Assembly (NCBI GenBank): GCA_003649915.1
Contig: QMTG01000001.1
Location: 1-25,127, forward strand
DNA: 25,127 nt
Direction: 5' to 3'
DNA from: Thermoplasmata archaeon
GTDB taxonomy: Archaea; Thermoplasmatota; Thermoplasmata; B31-G17
Positions 6,571 through 14,751 of this stretch are shown here, one piece after another (within the stretch, counting starts at the first letter, position 1; each line of letters begins with the position of its first letter). Both the position numbers and the translations under genes were made by a program. Below the pieces are notes generated by a model, which searched no databases, was not told the origin of the DNA, and saw only the letters and a program-made list of their open reading frames with translations.

Positions 6571-8283
6571 TCACTTCTTAATATCCGAGATTTTTTCATG
6601 AGCCTTTGTAGCATACATTACGGCTGCCGTATAGTTTCCCGTGCGAAGGGCATTTTCTGCCCTTGTGACAAGGCTTTTGGCAGCAGATAGGTCAACATCC
6701 TCCCACTTAAGAGCAGAGATTGCCATCTTCGCCCTTCTTATAGCCTCCACAGCCTTCATGTGTTTCTCTATCGTTGCGTTTATCCTGTCATAAACCCATC
6801 TAGCGTTCTGATAAGCCCTATCGTAATTGCCTGTTGCAAAGTCCTCCCTTGCATTCTGAAGCATTCTTTGTATCTTCAAAACATCTATCCCCATTTCACG
6901 AGCTCTAGCTATAGCGCCCGCTGCATCCTCAATCGCCCTCTCTGCATCTTCCGATGCCAACCCTTCTTTAGGCTCTTCGACAACCTCAGAGGGCTTTTCC
7001 TCGTCCAACTTCATAGGAGCAGGCTCTTTTCTCTCCGATGGCTCAACTTTTTCCTCCTCAGCCCTTGGCATCTCTCCTCCACCAATAAATTCGTGGGATG
7101 GGTACTTAATGTAGTTTATGAATACAATAATCGCAATTATGCCTAGGGCTATTAGCAAGCCTATGAAGCCAAAAAATATTGCCCAATCAGGGTTCATCGC
7201 AACCTTTATACTCTTCTCAAGCATAAAATCTGTAAGGGGTGGAGCACTTTCGTTCGGGTAAACAGCAACAACAACTCGATAACTGCCTGGCGTGACAAAA
7301 TTGTATGTAATGTGCACTGTTGCACTTTTTCCCTCGTCAACACTTACTGTGGTGTTTCCAATCTCTTTCTCCTCATACCCTCCTATAAAGAACCTGACCG
7401 TAACATTTTCCGCCCTTATCTGGCCTATGTTTTCAATCATAGCGTATATCTCAACGGGGCTGTTACTCAATGGTTTTTTCGGCTCCACCCATATTTCCTT
7501 GACGCGCAAGTATGGAATCCTATTAACATAAACGTGTATTATTGCATCACTGTAGTTCACCCCCCAACTCGCCTTTACCACGACATCATACCATACTATC
7601 GGTGTGTTGTAAGGCAATGTTATGTTGAGAATAACATCCCTGCTATCCCCTGGGTTGAGCGAAAAATACTGTGGGCTGTAATTGTATTTCCACTGATCAG
7701 GGAGTTCCCTCTCTCTTATGCTATGGTCACGCAAGTATGCAATTTCCATTTCCACGTCAGCTCGTTCATTGCCCCAGTTCTTGACCTCAACCTGTGTTAT
7801 GCCAGACCTTCCTGGGTCTATGCTCAAAGAGTCATCTTGGGGATTGACCACAAGCATGGGACTTCTGATAACTTCAAGAACAAAACTCCCTCTAGCATCC
7901 GTGTATGAACTGCTGAGAGAATGCACAGTTATGTTGAATGTATAATTTCCAGGCTCTGCAAGTGGTGGTGCAGTGATGGTCATGGGTATGCTTGCAGAAC
8001 CATAAGCACTTATATTTGTAGTGTTCGTGTACGATATATTCCATTTGTTGGGTATTTCCACATACACAGTAAAAGTATCGCCCCATTGCTCGTTACTAGT
8101 GATATTTAGGGTGACGAGTTTTTTCCCTGTGGGCACCATTGTTTTGTTCTTAATATGAATATCTAAACTCGCACACGGCTCTTGCGCATACGTACCCGGT
8201 ATGAGAACAATGAAGAGCAGCATTGCAAGCGAAATTGCAACGGTAAGAGCAAGTACGCACAATTTTACCCTTTTTCCCGCCAT
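6571..8283 (-). CDS. Secreted, membrane-anchored NEW3/CARDB-type beta-sandwich protein with cytoplasmic helical repeats
   Basis: The 570-residue product starts with a signal peptide or anchor (residues 1-33, ending GTYAQ). Three beta-sandwich regions follow at about 40-140, 141-255 and 258-363, of the NEW3/CARDB type seen in archaeal S-layer-associated proteins. They carry many N-glycosylation sequons (for example NIT, NTT, NYT, NVT). A single membrane span lies at about 367-390. The cytoplasmic part has an acidic, proline- and glutamate-rich linker (400-445), then helices with two related blocks, AREDFATGNYDRAYQNA (about 478-494) and RAENALRTGNYTAAVMYA (about 541-558), resembling TPR-like helical hairpins. 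The ATG at 8283 has AGGAGG about 10 bases upstream. It is divergent from the secretion operon and co-directional with pdxT. A surface receptor or scaffold role is inference. Confidence 0.8.
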   Translation of the reverse strand: MAGKRVKLCVLALTVAISLAMLLFIVLIPGTYAQEPCASLDIHIKNKTMVPTGKKLVTLNITSNEQWGDTFTVYVEIPNKWNISYTNTTNISAYGSASIPMTITAPPLAEPGNYTFNITVHSLSSSYTDARGSFVLEVIRSPMLVVNPQDDSLSIDPGRSGITQVEVKNWGNERADVEMEIAYLRDHSIRERELPDQWKYNYSPQYFSLNPGDSRDVILNITLPYNTPIVWYDVVVKASWGVNYSDAIIHVYVNRIPYLRVKEIWVEPKKPLSNSPVEIYAMIENIGQIRAENVTVRFFIGGYEEKEIGNTTVSVDEGKSATVHITYNFVTPGSYRVVVAVYPNESAPPLTDFMLEKSIKVAMNPDWAIFFGFIGLLIALGIIAIIVFINYIKYPSHEFIGGGEMPRAEEEKVEPSERKEPAPMKLDEEKPSEVVEEPKEGLASEDAERAIEDAAGAIARAREMGIDVLKIQRMLQNAREDFATGNYDRAYQNARWVYDRINATIEKHMKAVEAIRRAKMAISALKWEDVDLSAAKSLVTRAENALRTGNYTAAVMYATKAHEKISDIKK

Positions 8284-8526
8284 ATTTGGGTCGCCTCCTA
8301 AGAGTATAAAAGGCTGACACGATATTAACTTTTCTATTACGCAAGTATGGCTAAGGGTTGTGATGGAAAATATAAACAATCAAAACTTATATATAGGGTA
8401 AGGTGCATGAAAGTTGTAGATAATGCTAAGGTGAACCAGAGCGATATGCTACAGTTTGTGCAAACACGGGTTTTGCCACAAAAAGCGCTATAATAGTGTA
8501 TAGAGAACACGGAGGTGAGATGTGAG
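8284..8526. other. Divergent intergenic region upstream of the secretion operon
   Basis: This 243-base spacer separates the beta-sandwich membrane protein gene from the first secretion ATPase. It holds a TATA-like run at 8386-8396, a ribosome site GGAGGTGA at 8511-8518, and no convincing gene. A 28-codon frame from ATG 8407 is present but sits only about 16 bases from the TATA-like run. Confidence 0.5.
8386..8396 (+). promoter_or_regulatory. TATA-like promoter element for the secretion operon
   Basis: CTTATATATAG is the best TATA-like match upstream of the ATPase. A start of transcription about 26 bases further on would give a leader of roughly 110 bases, long for an archaeal mRNA. A second TATAATAG at 8489-8496 is too close to the ribosome site to serve. 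Confidence 0.4.
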
Positions 8527-10254
8527 GTGGCAGAAGCAGAAGTCGTAGGAGAGGTTGAGAAAAAAGAATTTAAGGACGTTATTGCAGACATTGGTAGGAG
8601 AATAGCGTATAATTACTCATTAATTTTACATAAACTTTATAAAAGCCCAAAAAAGGTGATGATTCCAAGAGGATTGGGCACTGTTGACGAAAAGAGGGGG
8701 AGAGGGTCTAGATATACATACATTCCCGAGATTAAAGACCCATTGGTCAGCGAAGTTGAGTTTTATTCCGTAGAAGAACCTTTCACATATGTGAGGATTC
8801 TCTACAACAGAAGAAACAACGAGTATATTTACGAGGCGATAGAGCCACAGATAGGTGAGGATGATAAAAAATTGCTGGACTATATAAAAGAAACACTTGA
8901 TAAAACCCTAGGGTATAAGTGGGAGGAGATGGGTACTAAGGATAAAAAGGAATTTCTGATTGAGAGTGTTCAGGGGCTGCTCAAAAGCAGGGGAGTGCAC
9001 CTAGACCCAATAACTTGGGAGAAAATTAAGTATTACATAATCAGAGACTTTGTTGGATATGGGCCCGTTGATGTTTTGATGCAAGATGAGCAGGTAGAGG
9101 ACATATCGTGTGATGGTGTAGGTGTACCAATATTCGTTTTTCACAGAAAGTACGAGTCTATAAAGACAAACGTTGTTTTTGATGATGAAAGGGTGCTTGA
9201 TTCCTTTGTTGTAAGCCTCGGACAGCGCTGTGGTAAGCAGATATCAGTGGCTGATCCAATACTCGACGGCACATCTCCAGAGGGGCACAGGATTGAAGCA
9301 ACGTATTCTTATGAGGTCACGACTAGAGGCTCCACATTCACGATTAGGAGGTTTAAGGAGAAGCCCTTTACGCCTGTAGACCTGATAAAGTTCAAGACTG
9401 CATCGCCCGAAATGGTAGCCTACATGTGGATCGCTGTAGAGCACGGAGAATCCATGATGGTAATCGGAGGGCCTGCCTGCGGTAAGACGTCCACACTCAA
9501 CGCCGTGACACTATTCTGCCCACCCACAGCTAAGATTGTAAGCATGGAGGACACAAGGGAAATTAACCTCTATCACAAGAACTGGATACCAGGCGTAACA
9601 CGCAGCGGATTTGGGGATAGAGGACCTGACGGAAAGGCTGCTGGCGAGATAGACATGTACGATTTGGTAAGGGCAGCACTCAGGCAAAGACCAAACTACA
9701 TAATTGTGGGGGAGGTTAGAGGAAAGGAAGCCTACACAATGTTTCAGGCTATGGCTACGGGTCATACCACATACGCTACAATGCATGCTGAATCAATCAG
9801 GTCTATGATAAATCGTTTGGAAAACCCACCAATAAGCTGTCCTAGGATTCTGCTCACGGCACTTAATTTTGTAATAATCCAGTCATTTGTCAGGATTAAG
9901 AACAAGGAGGAGAGGAGAATAAAACAGGTAGTGGAAATAGTGGGTTTTGAGCCTGAAACCAACGAGTTGATTACAAATATTGTTTATGAGTGGGATCCGA
10001 GAACAGACTCGCACATATACAAAGGACACAGTTTTATTTTGGATAAAATCATGGAGATGAAGAACATGACACATGAGGAAATGGAGGAGGAATTTAAGCG
10101 CAGGGTTGATGTTATAAGGTATGCTGTTGAGAAAAATATAACCGAGTTGGACGAGTTGTCAAAACTCATAGTCGGGTACTATAAGGACTCCACAGGGCTT
10201 GTTGAGAAGATAAGAAGGGAGATGGGGTGGGAGACTGAGGAAAAACTTGTATGA
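8527..10254 (+). CDS. Type II/IV secretion (TadA/GspE-like) ATPase, first copy
   Basis: The 575-residue product is a hexameric secretion-motor ATPase of the archaeal VirB11/TadA/FlaI-like group. An N-terminal domain (about 1-170) leads to the conserved EDISCDG at 191-197. The motor core has Walker A GGPACGKT at 314-321, Asp box EDTRE at 341-345, Walker B-like YIIVGEVRG at 391-399, and His box TGHTTYATMHAES starting near 411. A helical C-terminal tail follows. The start is a GTG with a full GGAGGTGA 8 bases upstream; an upstream GTG at 8515 lies inside that ribosome site and was rejected. It heads an operon with two half-size T2SSF membrane proteins and a second ATPase, to which it is closely related across the core. 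Likely role: energising assembly of a pilus-like or secretion filament at the membrane. Confidence 0.9.
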   Translation: MAEAEVVGEVEKKEFKDVIADIGRRIAYNYSLILHKLYKSPKKVMIPRGLGTVDEKRGRGSRYTYIPEIKDPLVSEVEFYSVEEPFTYVRILYNRRNNEYIYEAIEPQIGEDDKKLLDYIKETLDKTLGYKWEEMGTKDKKEFLIESVQGLLKSRGVHLDPITWEKIKYYIIRDFVGYGPVDVLMQDEQVEDISCDGVGVPIFVFHRKYESIKTNVVFDDERVLDSFVVSLGQRCGKQISVADPILDGTSPEGHRIEATYSYEVTTRGSTFTIRRFKEKPFTPVDLIKFKTASPEMVAYMWIAVEHGESMMVIGGPACGKTSTLNAVTLFCPPTAKIVSMEDTREINLYHKNWIPGVTRSGFGDRGPDGKAAGEIDMYDLVRAALRQRPNYIIVGEVRGKEAYTMFQAMATGHTTYATMHAESIRSMINRLENPPISCPRILLTALNFVIIQSFVRIKNKEERRIKQVVEIVGFEPETNELITNIVYEWDPRTDSHIYKGHSFILDKIMEMKNMTHEEMEEEFKRRVDVIRYAVEKNITELDELSKLIVGYYKDSTGLVEKIRREMGWETEEKLV

Positions 10255-10272
10255 AAGAGGAGGTGAAACAAA

Positions 10273-11286
10273 ATGCCAGAAGTTTATGACCTCTTTAGAG
10301 CCGTAGAAACCAAAAAAAGAGATATATTGAAAACAAGAAGGATTGAAGACCTTGGTGTATCACGCCTTGGGCCTCATCTCGTGATGATGAGGAAGGGTAG
10401 TGTGCCTAGGTATATCACACTCACCCCATATCAGCAGTTCTGCTGGCGCACACTTGGCGGGATTGTGAAACTCAAAGCCAAACCAAATCCCACACTTGAA
10501 AGAGCACTTATACAGGCTCACATGAAACTAAGACCTGAGGAGTATATAGCGGTTGTATGGATGAATACGATAATAGCGGGGGTTGTTGGCGCAGTGCTCG
10601 CCATATCATTCGGTCTTATACTCTTCAACATCTTCGGCCTAATATTTGGCTTAATGCTTGTAGCCCTCCCGCCAGTGATTGCCTACTTCCTAACGCTAAA
10701 CGCACCCAGTAGCAAGGCAAAGGCTAGGGCAAAAGACATAGATAGCCATCTGTACTCGGCGCTCACCTTTATTGCGGCAATGTCCTCTGCCAATGTTAAT
10801 GTGGATGTTATTTTTAAGGAACTTTCTCGCCAAGAAATATACGGCGAGATCAGGGAGGAGGCTGAGTGGATAACTAGAGATACTGAGATCCTAGGAAAGG
10901 ATATATTGACAGCCATCAGGCTAGGGGCAGAAAGAACACCCTCGCAGAGGTTTAGGGACTTTTTGCAAGGAGTCATAACCACATCCACTTCTGGCGGTCA
11001 ACTTAAGCCATACTTTATATCAAAGGCGGAGCAGGCTGAGAGGGAGAACCGCTTAGCCCTCAGGAGCACCATGGAGACCCTTGGCATGCTCGCAGAGTCC
11101 TTTGTCACAGTTGGTGTGGCTTTTCCGCTCTTCCTCGTAATAATCATGGCAATCATGGCAATTGTGAGTAAAACAGCAACTTTCATATTAAACATGCTCT
11201 ATGTTATAGTGTTTGGTATGATCCCAGGGGTACAGGTAGCATTTATTGTTGTACTGTCCGCTATAGGAGGCAAGGAGGTGGGCTGA
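10273..11286 (+). CDS. Half-size T2SSF (TadB/TadC-like) platform membrane protein, first
   Basis: The 337-residue product has a single type II secretion F domain rather than the two found in FlaJ-type proteins, so it resembles TadB or TadC. A long cytoplasmic N-terminus (1-90) precedes two spans at about 94-118 and 120-141. The cytoplasmic F domain lies at about 145-270, with the family-like SALTFIAAMSSANVNVD and a helical AEQAERENRLALRSTMETLG. Two more spans lie near 275-298 and 304-332. It would form part of the inner-membrane platform turned or pushed by the ATPase. The ATG has GAGGAGGTGA a few bases upstream, one of the strongest ribosome sites here. It lies 18 bases after the first ATPase and directly abuts the next gene. 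Confidence 0.85.
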   Translation: MPEVYDLFRAVETKKRDILKTRRIEDLGVSRLGPHLVMMRKGSVPRYITLTPYQQFCWRTLGGIVKLKAKPNPTLERALIQAHMKLRPEEYIAVVWMNTIIAGVVGAVLAISFGLILFNIFGLIFGLMLVALPPVIAYFLTLNAPSSKAKARAKDIDSHLYSALTFIAAMSSANVNVDVIFKELSRQEIYGEIREEAEWITRDTEILGKDILTAIRLGAERTPSQRFRDFLQGVITTSTSGGQLKPYFISKAEQAERENRLALRSTMETLGMLAESFVTVGVAFPLFLVIIMAIMAIVSKTATFILNMLYVIVFGMIPGVQVAFIVVLSAIGGKEVG

Positions 11287-12180
11287 TTGGCGGAGAAAGA
11301 AGGATTATTTGGGGGGATGAGCACACGCACACTAATACTGATAGGATCAGGCATAGGGTGTGTGATATTAATTCTCGCTGCCATCATGGACCACGCCCGA
11401 ATACTAAACATTCCTGGAAAACCCTTACATTACGCTATAATCTCTGTGCTTGTAGCAACAGGCCCATATGGGTTTTATGAGGATCGCAGGATTAAAAATA
11501 TAAAGAGTATCGAGCGTCACCTGCCAGACTTCCTGAGGGACGTAGCCGAGGCAAGCAGGTTTGGAATGACGCTTGCTGATGCGATAGTTGTTGCATCCTC
11601 TGGTCGCTACGGAAGGCTCACAAAAGAGATCAGAAAGATGGCAGCGCAGATAGAATGGGGTGTTCCTGTGGCTGAGGCCCTGCGTCTGTTTGCAGAGAGG
11701 GTGAATACTCCGCTTGTGAACAGGGTTGTATCCATAGTGGTTAAGGCATCAGAGGCCGGAGGAAACATTGCGGATGTTCTGAACATGGTAAGCCACAACG
11801 TGCTTGAGATGCAGCTCATGGAAAGGGAGAGAAAAATTCAGATGAGCACGTATGTTATGGTAATATACATAGCGTTCGTGGTCTTTCTCGTAACAGTAAT
11901 AATCATGAGTAAAACCTTTCTTCCAAAAATGCAGGAGGCAGGCGCAAGCATTGCAGAGGCAAGTGCCGCAGGTGGTGCCCTTGCAGGTGCTACATTGATA
12001 CACGTTGAGGTCATTGATAAGATTCTATTCCTCCTCGTGGTTTCCGCAGTACTGCACGCAATAGGGGATGGAATAATTGCTGGCGTGCTTCAGGAAGGAA
12101 AGGCAATTAGAGGGCTAAAGCACACGTTTTTCATGGTAATAATCGCATTCTTCATGATAGTCCTTCTCATAAAGGTGTGA
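11287..12180 (+). CDS. Half-size T2SSF (TadC-like) platform membrane protein, second
   Basis: The 297-residue product is a second single-domain T2SSF protein. Spans lie at about 14-34 and 47-63. The cytoplasmic domain at 66-182 contains HLPDFLRDVAEASRFGMTLADAI and the family-typical SEAGGNIADVLNMVSHNV. Further spans lie at 186-207, 243-262 and 276-295. With the preceding protein it makes a TadB/TadC-like pair, probably a heteromeric platform. The start is a TTG immediately after the previous stop, with AGGAGGTG about 6 bases upstream, so the weak start codon is offset by a strong ribosome site. An alanine- and glycine-rich loop at 219-234 is predicted outside the membrane. It is followed after 6 bases by the second ATPase. 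Confidence 0.85.
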   Translation: MAEKEGLFGGMSTRTLILIGSGIGCVILILAAIMDHARILNIPGKPLHYAIISVLVATGPYGFYEDRRIKNIKSIERHLPDFLRDVAEASRFGMTLADAIVVASSGRYGRLTKEIRKMAAQIEWGVPVAEALRLFAERVNTPLVNRVVSIVVKASEAGGNIADVLNMVSHNVLEMQLMERERKIQMSTYVMVIYIAFVVFLVTVIIMSKTFLPKMQEAGASIAEASAAGGALAGATLIHVEVIDKILFLLVVSAVLHAIGDGIIAGVLQEGKAIRGLKHTFFMVIIAFFMIVLLIKV

Positions 12181-12186
12181 TGCCGT

Positions 12187-13857
12187 ATGGCAATGAAAAG
12201 CGATATAGAGGTTGTTGAGGAAAAGCCCAAAATTTCCCTAAGGGATGCGTACATAGGCACACTTTACAGGCTGTTTAAGCCTCCAATGAGGGTAATGGTT
12301 CCCAGGACGGAGAAGGAAGAAGTTAGTGCTGAAGTAACACCAATACCCCCAATAACTGATGAAAATGTGCAGGAGATTGAGATTGCGCCTGTAGAAGAGG
12401 GCTACTCCTATGTTAGAATAAACTACGACACCTTTGCCAACGAATACACATACGAGGTTATTGAGCCTCCATTGTCCGAGGACGAGATAACCCTAATCGA
12501 GGTTTTAAAGGAGAAAATAATAGAGAGGGTTGAGGGGCTAGGAGAAAAAGTAAAGAAGGAGGAGAGGGAGCAATACTTGCGAGACCTTGTGGATAAAATC
12601 CTCGGCGAGATGGGGGTAAGGCTAACGCACGTTGTGAAAGAGAGAATAATGTACTATATACTCAGGGACTTCATAGGATACGGGGCAATACAGGTACCAA
12701 TGCTAGACCCTGAGGTTGAGGACATATCGTGTGATGGGGTTGGAATACCCATATACATATACCACAGGAAATACGGTTCAATACGCTCAAACCTTATATT
12801 TAACACCCATCACGAACTCGACTCTTTTGTGGTCTGGCTTGCCCAGATATGCGGGAAGCACATATCTGTAGCTGAGCCCATGCTTGATGCAACCATGCCT
12901 GATGGCTCAAGGCTTCAGGAAACGCTTGGGATGCACATAACAAAGAGGGGGTCATCGTTTACCATAAGAAGGTTTAGGTCAAACCCCTTCACGCCAATTG
13001 ACCTGATAAGGTTTAAGACCATGTCTGTTGAGATGATGGCTTACCTGTGGATTGCCATTCAGTACGGCTCATCTGCCTTTGTATGCGGTGGCACGGCATC
13101 GGGCAAAACAACAACGTTGAACGCCATATTGCTCTTTATTCCACCGCAAATGAAGATAGTGAGCATAGAGGATACTAGAGAATTAAATCTCCCCCATGAG
13201 AACTGGATTCCCGCCCTAACAAGGAGCGGTTTTGGTGCAAAGAATCCGATAACTGGAAAGGCGCCAGGCGAGATTGACATGTTTGACCTGCTCAAGGCAG
13301 CCCTCAGGCAGAGACCCCAGTACATAATGGTTGGTGAGGTTAGAGGTGCGGAAGCCTACACGGTTTTCCAAGCAATGGCTACGGGAAAGACTTCATACTC
13401 AACATTCCACGCCGAGGATGTGCAGGCAATGATACACAGGCTTGAGAGCGATCCAATTAATCTACCAAGAGCGTTAATTGCAGCACTAGACATGGTAATT
13501 TTACAGGCGCAGGTGAAGGTTGGTACGAAGATGACGAGAAGGGTGAAGGGAATACATGAAATTGTGGGGCTTGACCCTGAGACTGAGGAGATAATAACAA
13601 ATGCTGCGTACACATGGAATCCTGCAGATGATACCTTTAATTACAGTGGTCACAGTTATATATACGAGAAGGTGAGAACGGCAAACAATTGGTCTCCGAG
13701 GGAGATGGAAAGGGAGGTTAAGAGAAGAGTGGATATACTGAATTATATGAGAAAAATTGGCGTTAAAAACTATCGCGAGGTTGCAAAGATAGTATCCGCA
13801 TATTATGACCATCCTGACGAGCTTATGGAGGAAGTGGAAAGGGTGCTTGGAAAATAG
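12187..13857 (+). CDS. Type II/IV secretion (TadA/GspE-like) ATPase, second copy
   Basis: The 556-residue product is a second motor ATPase, collinear with the first from residue 1 to the end. It has EDISCDG at 178-184, a canonical Walker A GGTASGKT at 301-308, Asp box EDTREL, Walker B-like YIMVGEVRG, and His box region TGKTSYSTFHAED. Differences from the first copy fall in the nucleotide loop (TAS against PAC), the His box (KTSYSTF against HTTYATM) and the N-terminal domain. This suggests two motors of shared origin with different jobs, for example extension and retraction, or a heteromeric ring; that is inference. The ATG at 12187 follows the previous gene by 6 bases with AAGGTGTGATG upstream. 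It is the last gene of the operon. Confidence 0.9.
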   Translation: MAMKSDIEVVEEKPKISLRDAYIGTLYRLFKPPMRVMVPRTEKEEVSAEVTPIPPITDENVQEIEIAPVEEGYSYVRINYDTFANEYTYEVIEPPLSEDEITLIEVLKEKIIERVEGLGEKVKKEEREQYLRDLVDKILGEMGVRLTHVVKERIMYYILRDFIGYGAIQVPMLDPEVEDISCDGVGIPIYIYHRKYGSIRSNLIFNTHHELDSFVVWLAQICGKHISVAEPMLDATMPDGSRLQETLGMHITKRGSSFTIRRFRSNPFTPIDLIRFKTMSVEMMAYLWIAIQYGSSAFVCGGTASGKTTTLNAILLFIPPQMKIVSIEDTRELNLPHENWIPALTRSGFGAKNPITGKAPGEIDMFDLLKAALRQRPQYIMVGEVRGAEAYTVFQAMATGKTSYSTFHAEDVQAMIHRLESDPINLPRALIAALDMVILQAQVKVGTKMTRRVKGIHEIVGLDPETEEIITNAAYTWNPADDTFNYSGHSYIYEKVRTANNWSPREMEREVKRRVDILNYMRKIGVKNYREVAKIVSAYYDHPDELMEEVERVLGK

Positions 13858-13870
13858 TGAGTGCAATAAG

Positions 13871-13882
13871 TTTTAAAAATAA
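13871..13882 (+). promoter_or_regulatory. TATA-like promoter element for the FKBP-truD operon
   Basis: TTTTAAAAATAA lies in the 60-base spacer after the secretion operon. Transcription starting about 26 bases downstream would fall near 13902, just ahead of the AGAGAGGTGA ribosome site and the ATG at 13918. Confidence 0.5.
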
Positions 13883-13884
13883 GG

Positions 13885-13896
13885 CGTGATATCACG
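13885..13896. promoter_or_regulatory. Perfect 12-bp palindrome in the FKBP-truD promoter (possible operator)
   Basis: CGTGATATCACG is perfectly self-complementary and lies 2 bases after the TATA-like run and before the expected transcription start. A protein bound there would block the promoter, so it is a candidate repressor site. No regulator is identified in the window. Confidence 0.4.
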
Positions 13897-13917
13897 GCAA
13901 AGAGAGGTGAAAGTCTC

Positions 13918-14751
13918 ATGAAAGAAGGCGACATTGTGTATATTGATGCCAGCGGCTGGATAGCGGATACGGGCGAACTTGTGTATACTACGGATGAGGA
14001 GAAAGCAAAGGAGGGTGGAATATACGATGAAAAGGCGAGGTACGGGCCTAGGCCTGTGATTGTAGGTGCAGGGCGTCTCATACAGGGGCTTGAGGAGGCG
14101 TTGTTGAACGCTGAGGTTGGAAAGGAGTATGAGATTACAATACCGCCTGAGAAGGCTTATGGGCATAGGAAGGCTGAGGATGTTATTATCCAATCGTTGG
14201 ATAAGATAAGAAAGGTTCCTCCCTTCAGGGATAAAAAGGTTGTCCCAGAAGTTGGCATGGAGTTTGTTTACCAAGGCAGGAGGGCGAGAATTGTTGCCAT
14301 GACTGCTGGAAGGGTTAGGATAGACTTCAATCACCCGCTTGCCGGAAAAACTTTGAAATATAAATATCGTGTTGTTAAAAAGGTTGATAATACATCGGAA
14401 AAGGTTAAGGCAATACTTGAGATAAACTACGGAAAGGCTGAGGATTTTGATATAAAAATTAAGGGGGATAAAATCGATATTGTGTTGCCTGAGGAATGCA
14501 AATACAGCACGGACTGGGCACTGGCAAAGTTCAGGGTTGTTGGCGATATCAGGCGCTATGTAGGTGCTAAAGTTCTCAGATTTATTGAGGAGTACGTTTC
14601 TAAAGAAGAAAAGGAAGAGAAAGGCGGCGAGGAGGAAGGAGAAAAAGAAGCGGATAAGGAAGGAAAAACCAAGACCGTGAAAAAGGAGAGGGGGGAAGAA
14701 AAAGAGAGTGAAGGGAAGGGTGAAAAAGCGCGGAAAAAGGGCAAGAAATAA
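13918..14751 (+). CDS. FKBP-type peptidyl-prolyl isomerase (SlyD-like) with charged C-terminal tail
   Basis: The 277-residue product is an archaeal long-type FKBP that isomerises Xaa-Pro bonds and assists folding. The FKBP core starts GDIVYIDASGWIADTGELV, passes through VGAGRLIQGLEEALLNAEVG (49-68) and EKAYGHR (78-84), and resumes at FNHPLAGKTLKY (137-148). The chaperone-like insert-in-flap region lies at about 86-135. An extra domain at about 160-226 is typical of the archaeal FKBP26 group. Residues 228-277 are almost only Lys, Glu and Gly, ending KKGKK, a low-complexity tail. The ATG has GAGGTGA 7 bases upstream. The stop codon overlaps the truD ATG by one base, so the two are co-translated. 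Confidence 0.92.
   Translation: MKEGDIVYIDASGWIADTGELVYTTDEEKAKEGGIYDEKARYGPRPVIVGAGRLIQGLEEALLNAEVGKEYEITIPPEKAYGHRKAEDVIIQSLDKIRKVPPFRDKKVVPEVGMEFVYQGRRARIVAMTAGRVRIDFNHPLAGKTLKYKYRVVKKVDNTSEKVKAILEINYGKAEDFDIKIKGDKIDIVLPEECKYSTDWALAKFRVVGDIRRYVGAKVLRFIEEYVSKEEKEEKGGEEEGEKEADKEGKTKTVKKERGEEKESEGKGEKARKKGKK

Noticed and set aside
8407..8493. 28-codon frame in the leader of the secretion operon
   Set aside because: It starts only about 16 bases after the TATA-like run, probably before the transcript begins, and has no ribosome site at a usable distance.
8489..8496. TATAATAG as a promoter for the first ATPase
   Set aside because: Transcription would start beyond the strong GGAGGTGA site; it resembles a bacterial -10 box by chance.
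8515..8517. GTG at 8515 as start of the first ATPase
   Set aside because: It lies inside the ribosome-binding sequence; the GTG at 8527 is 8 bases downstream of that site.
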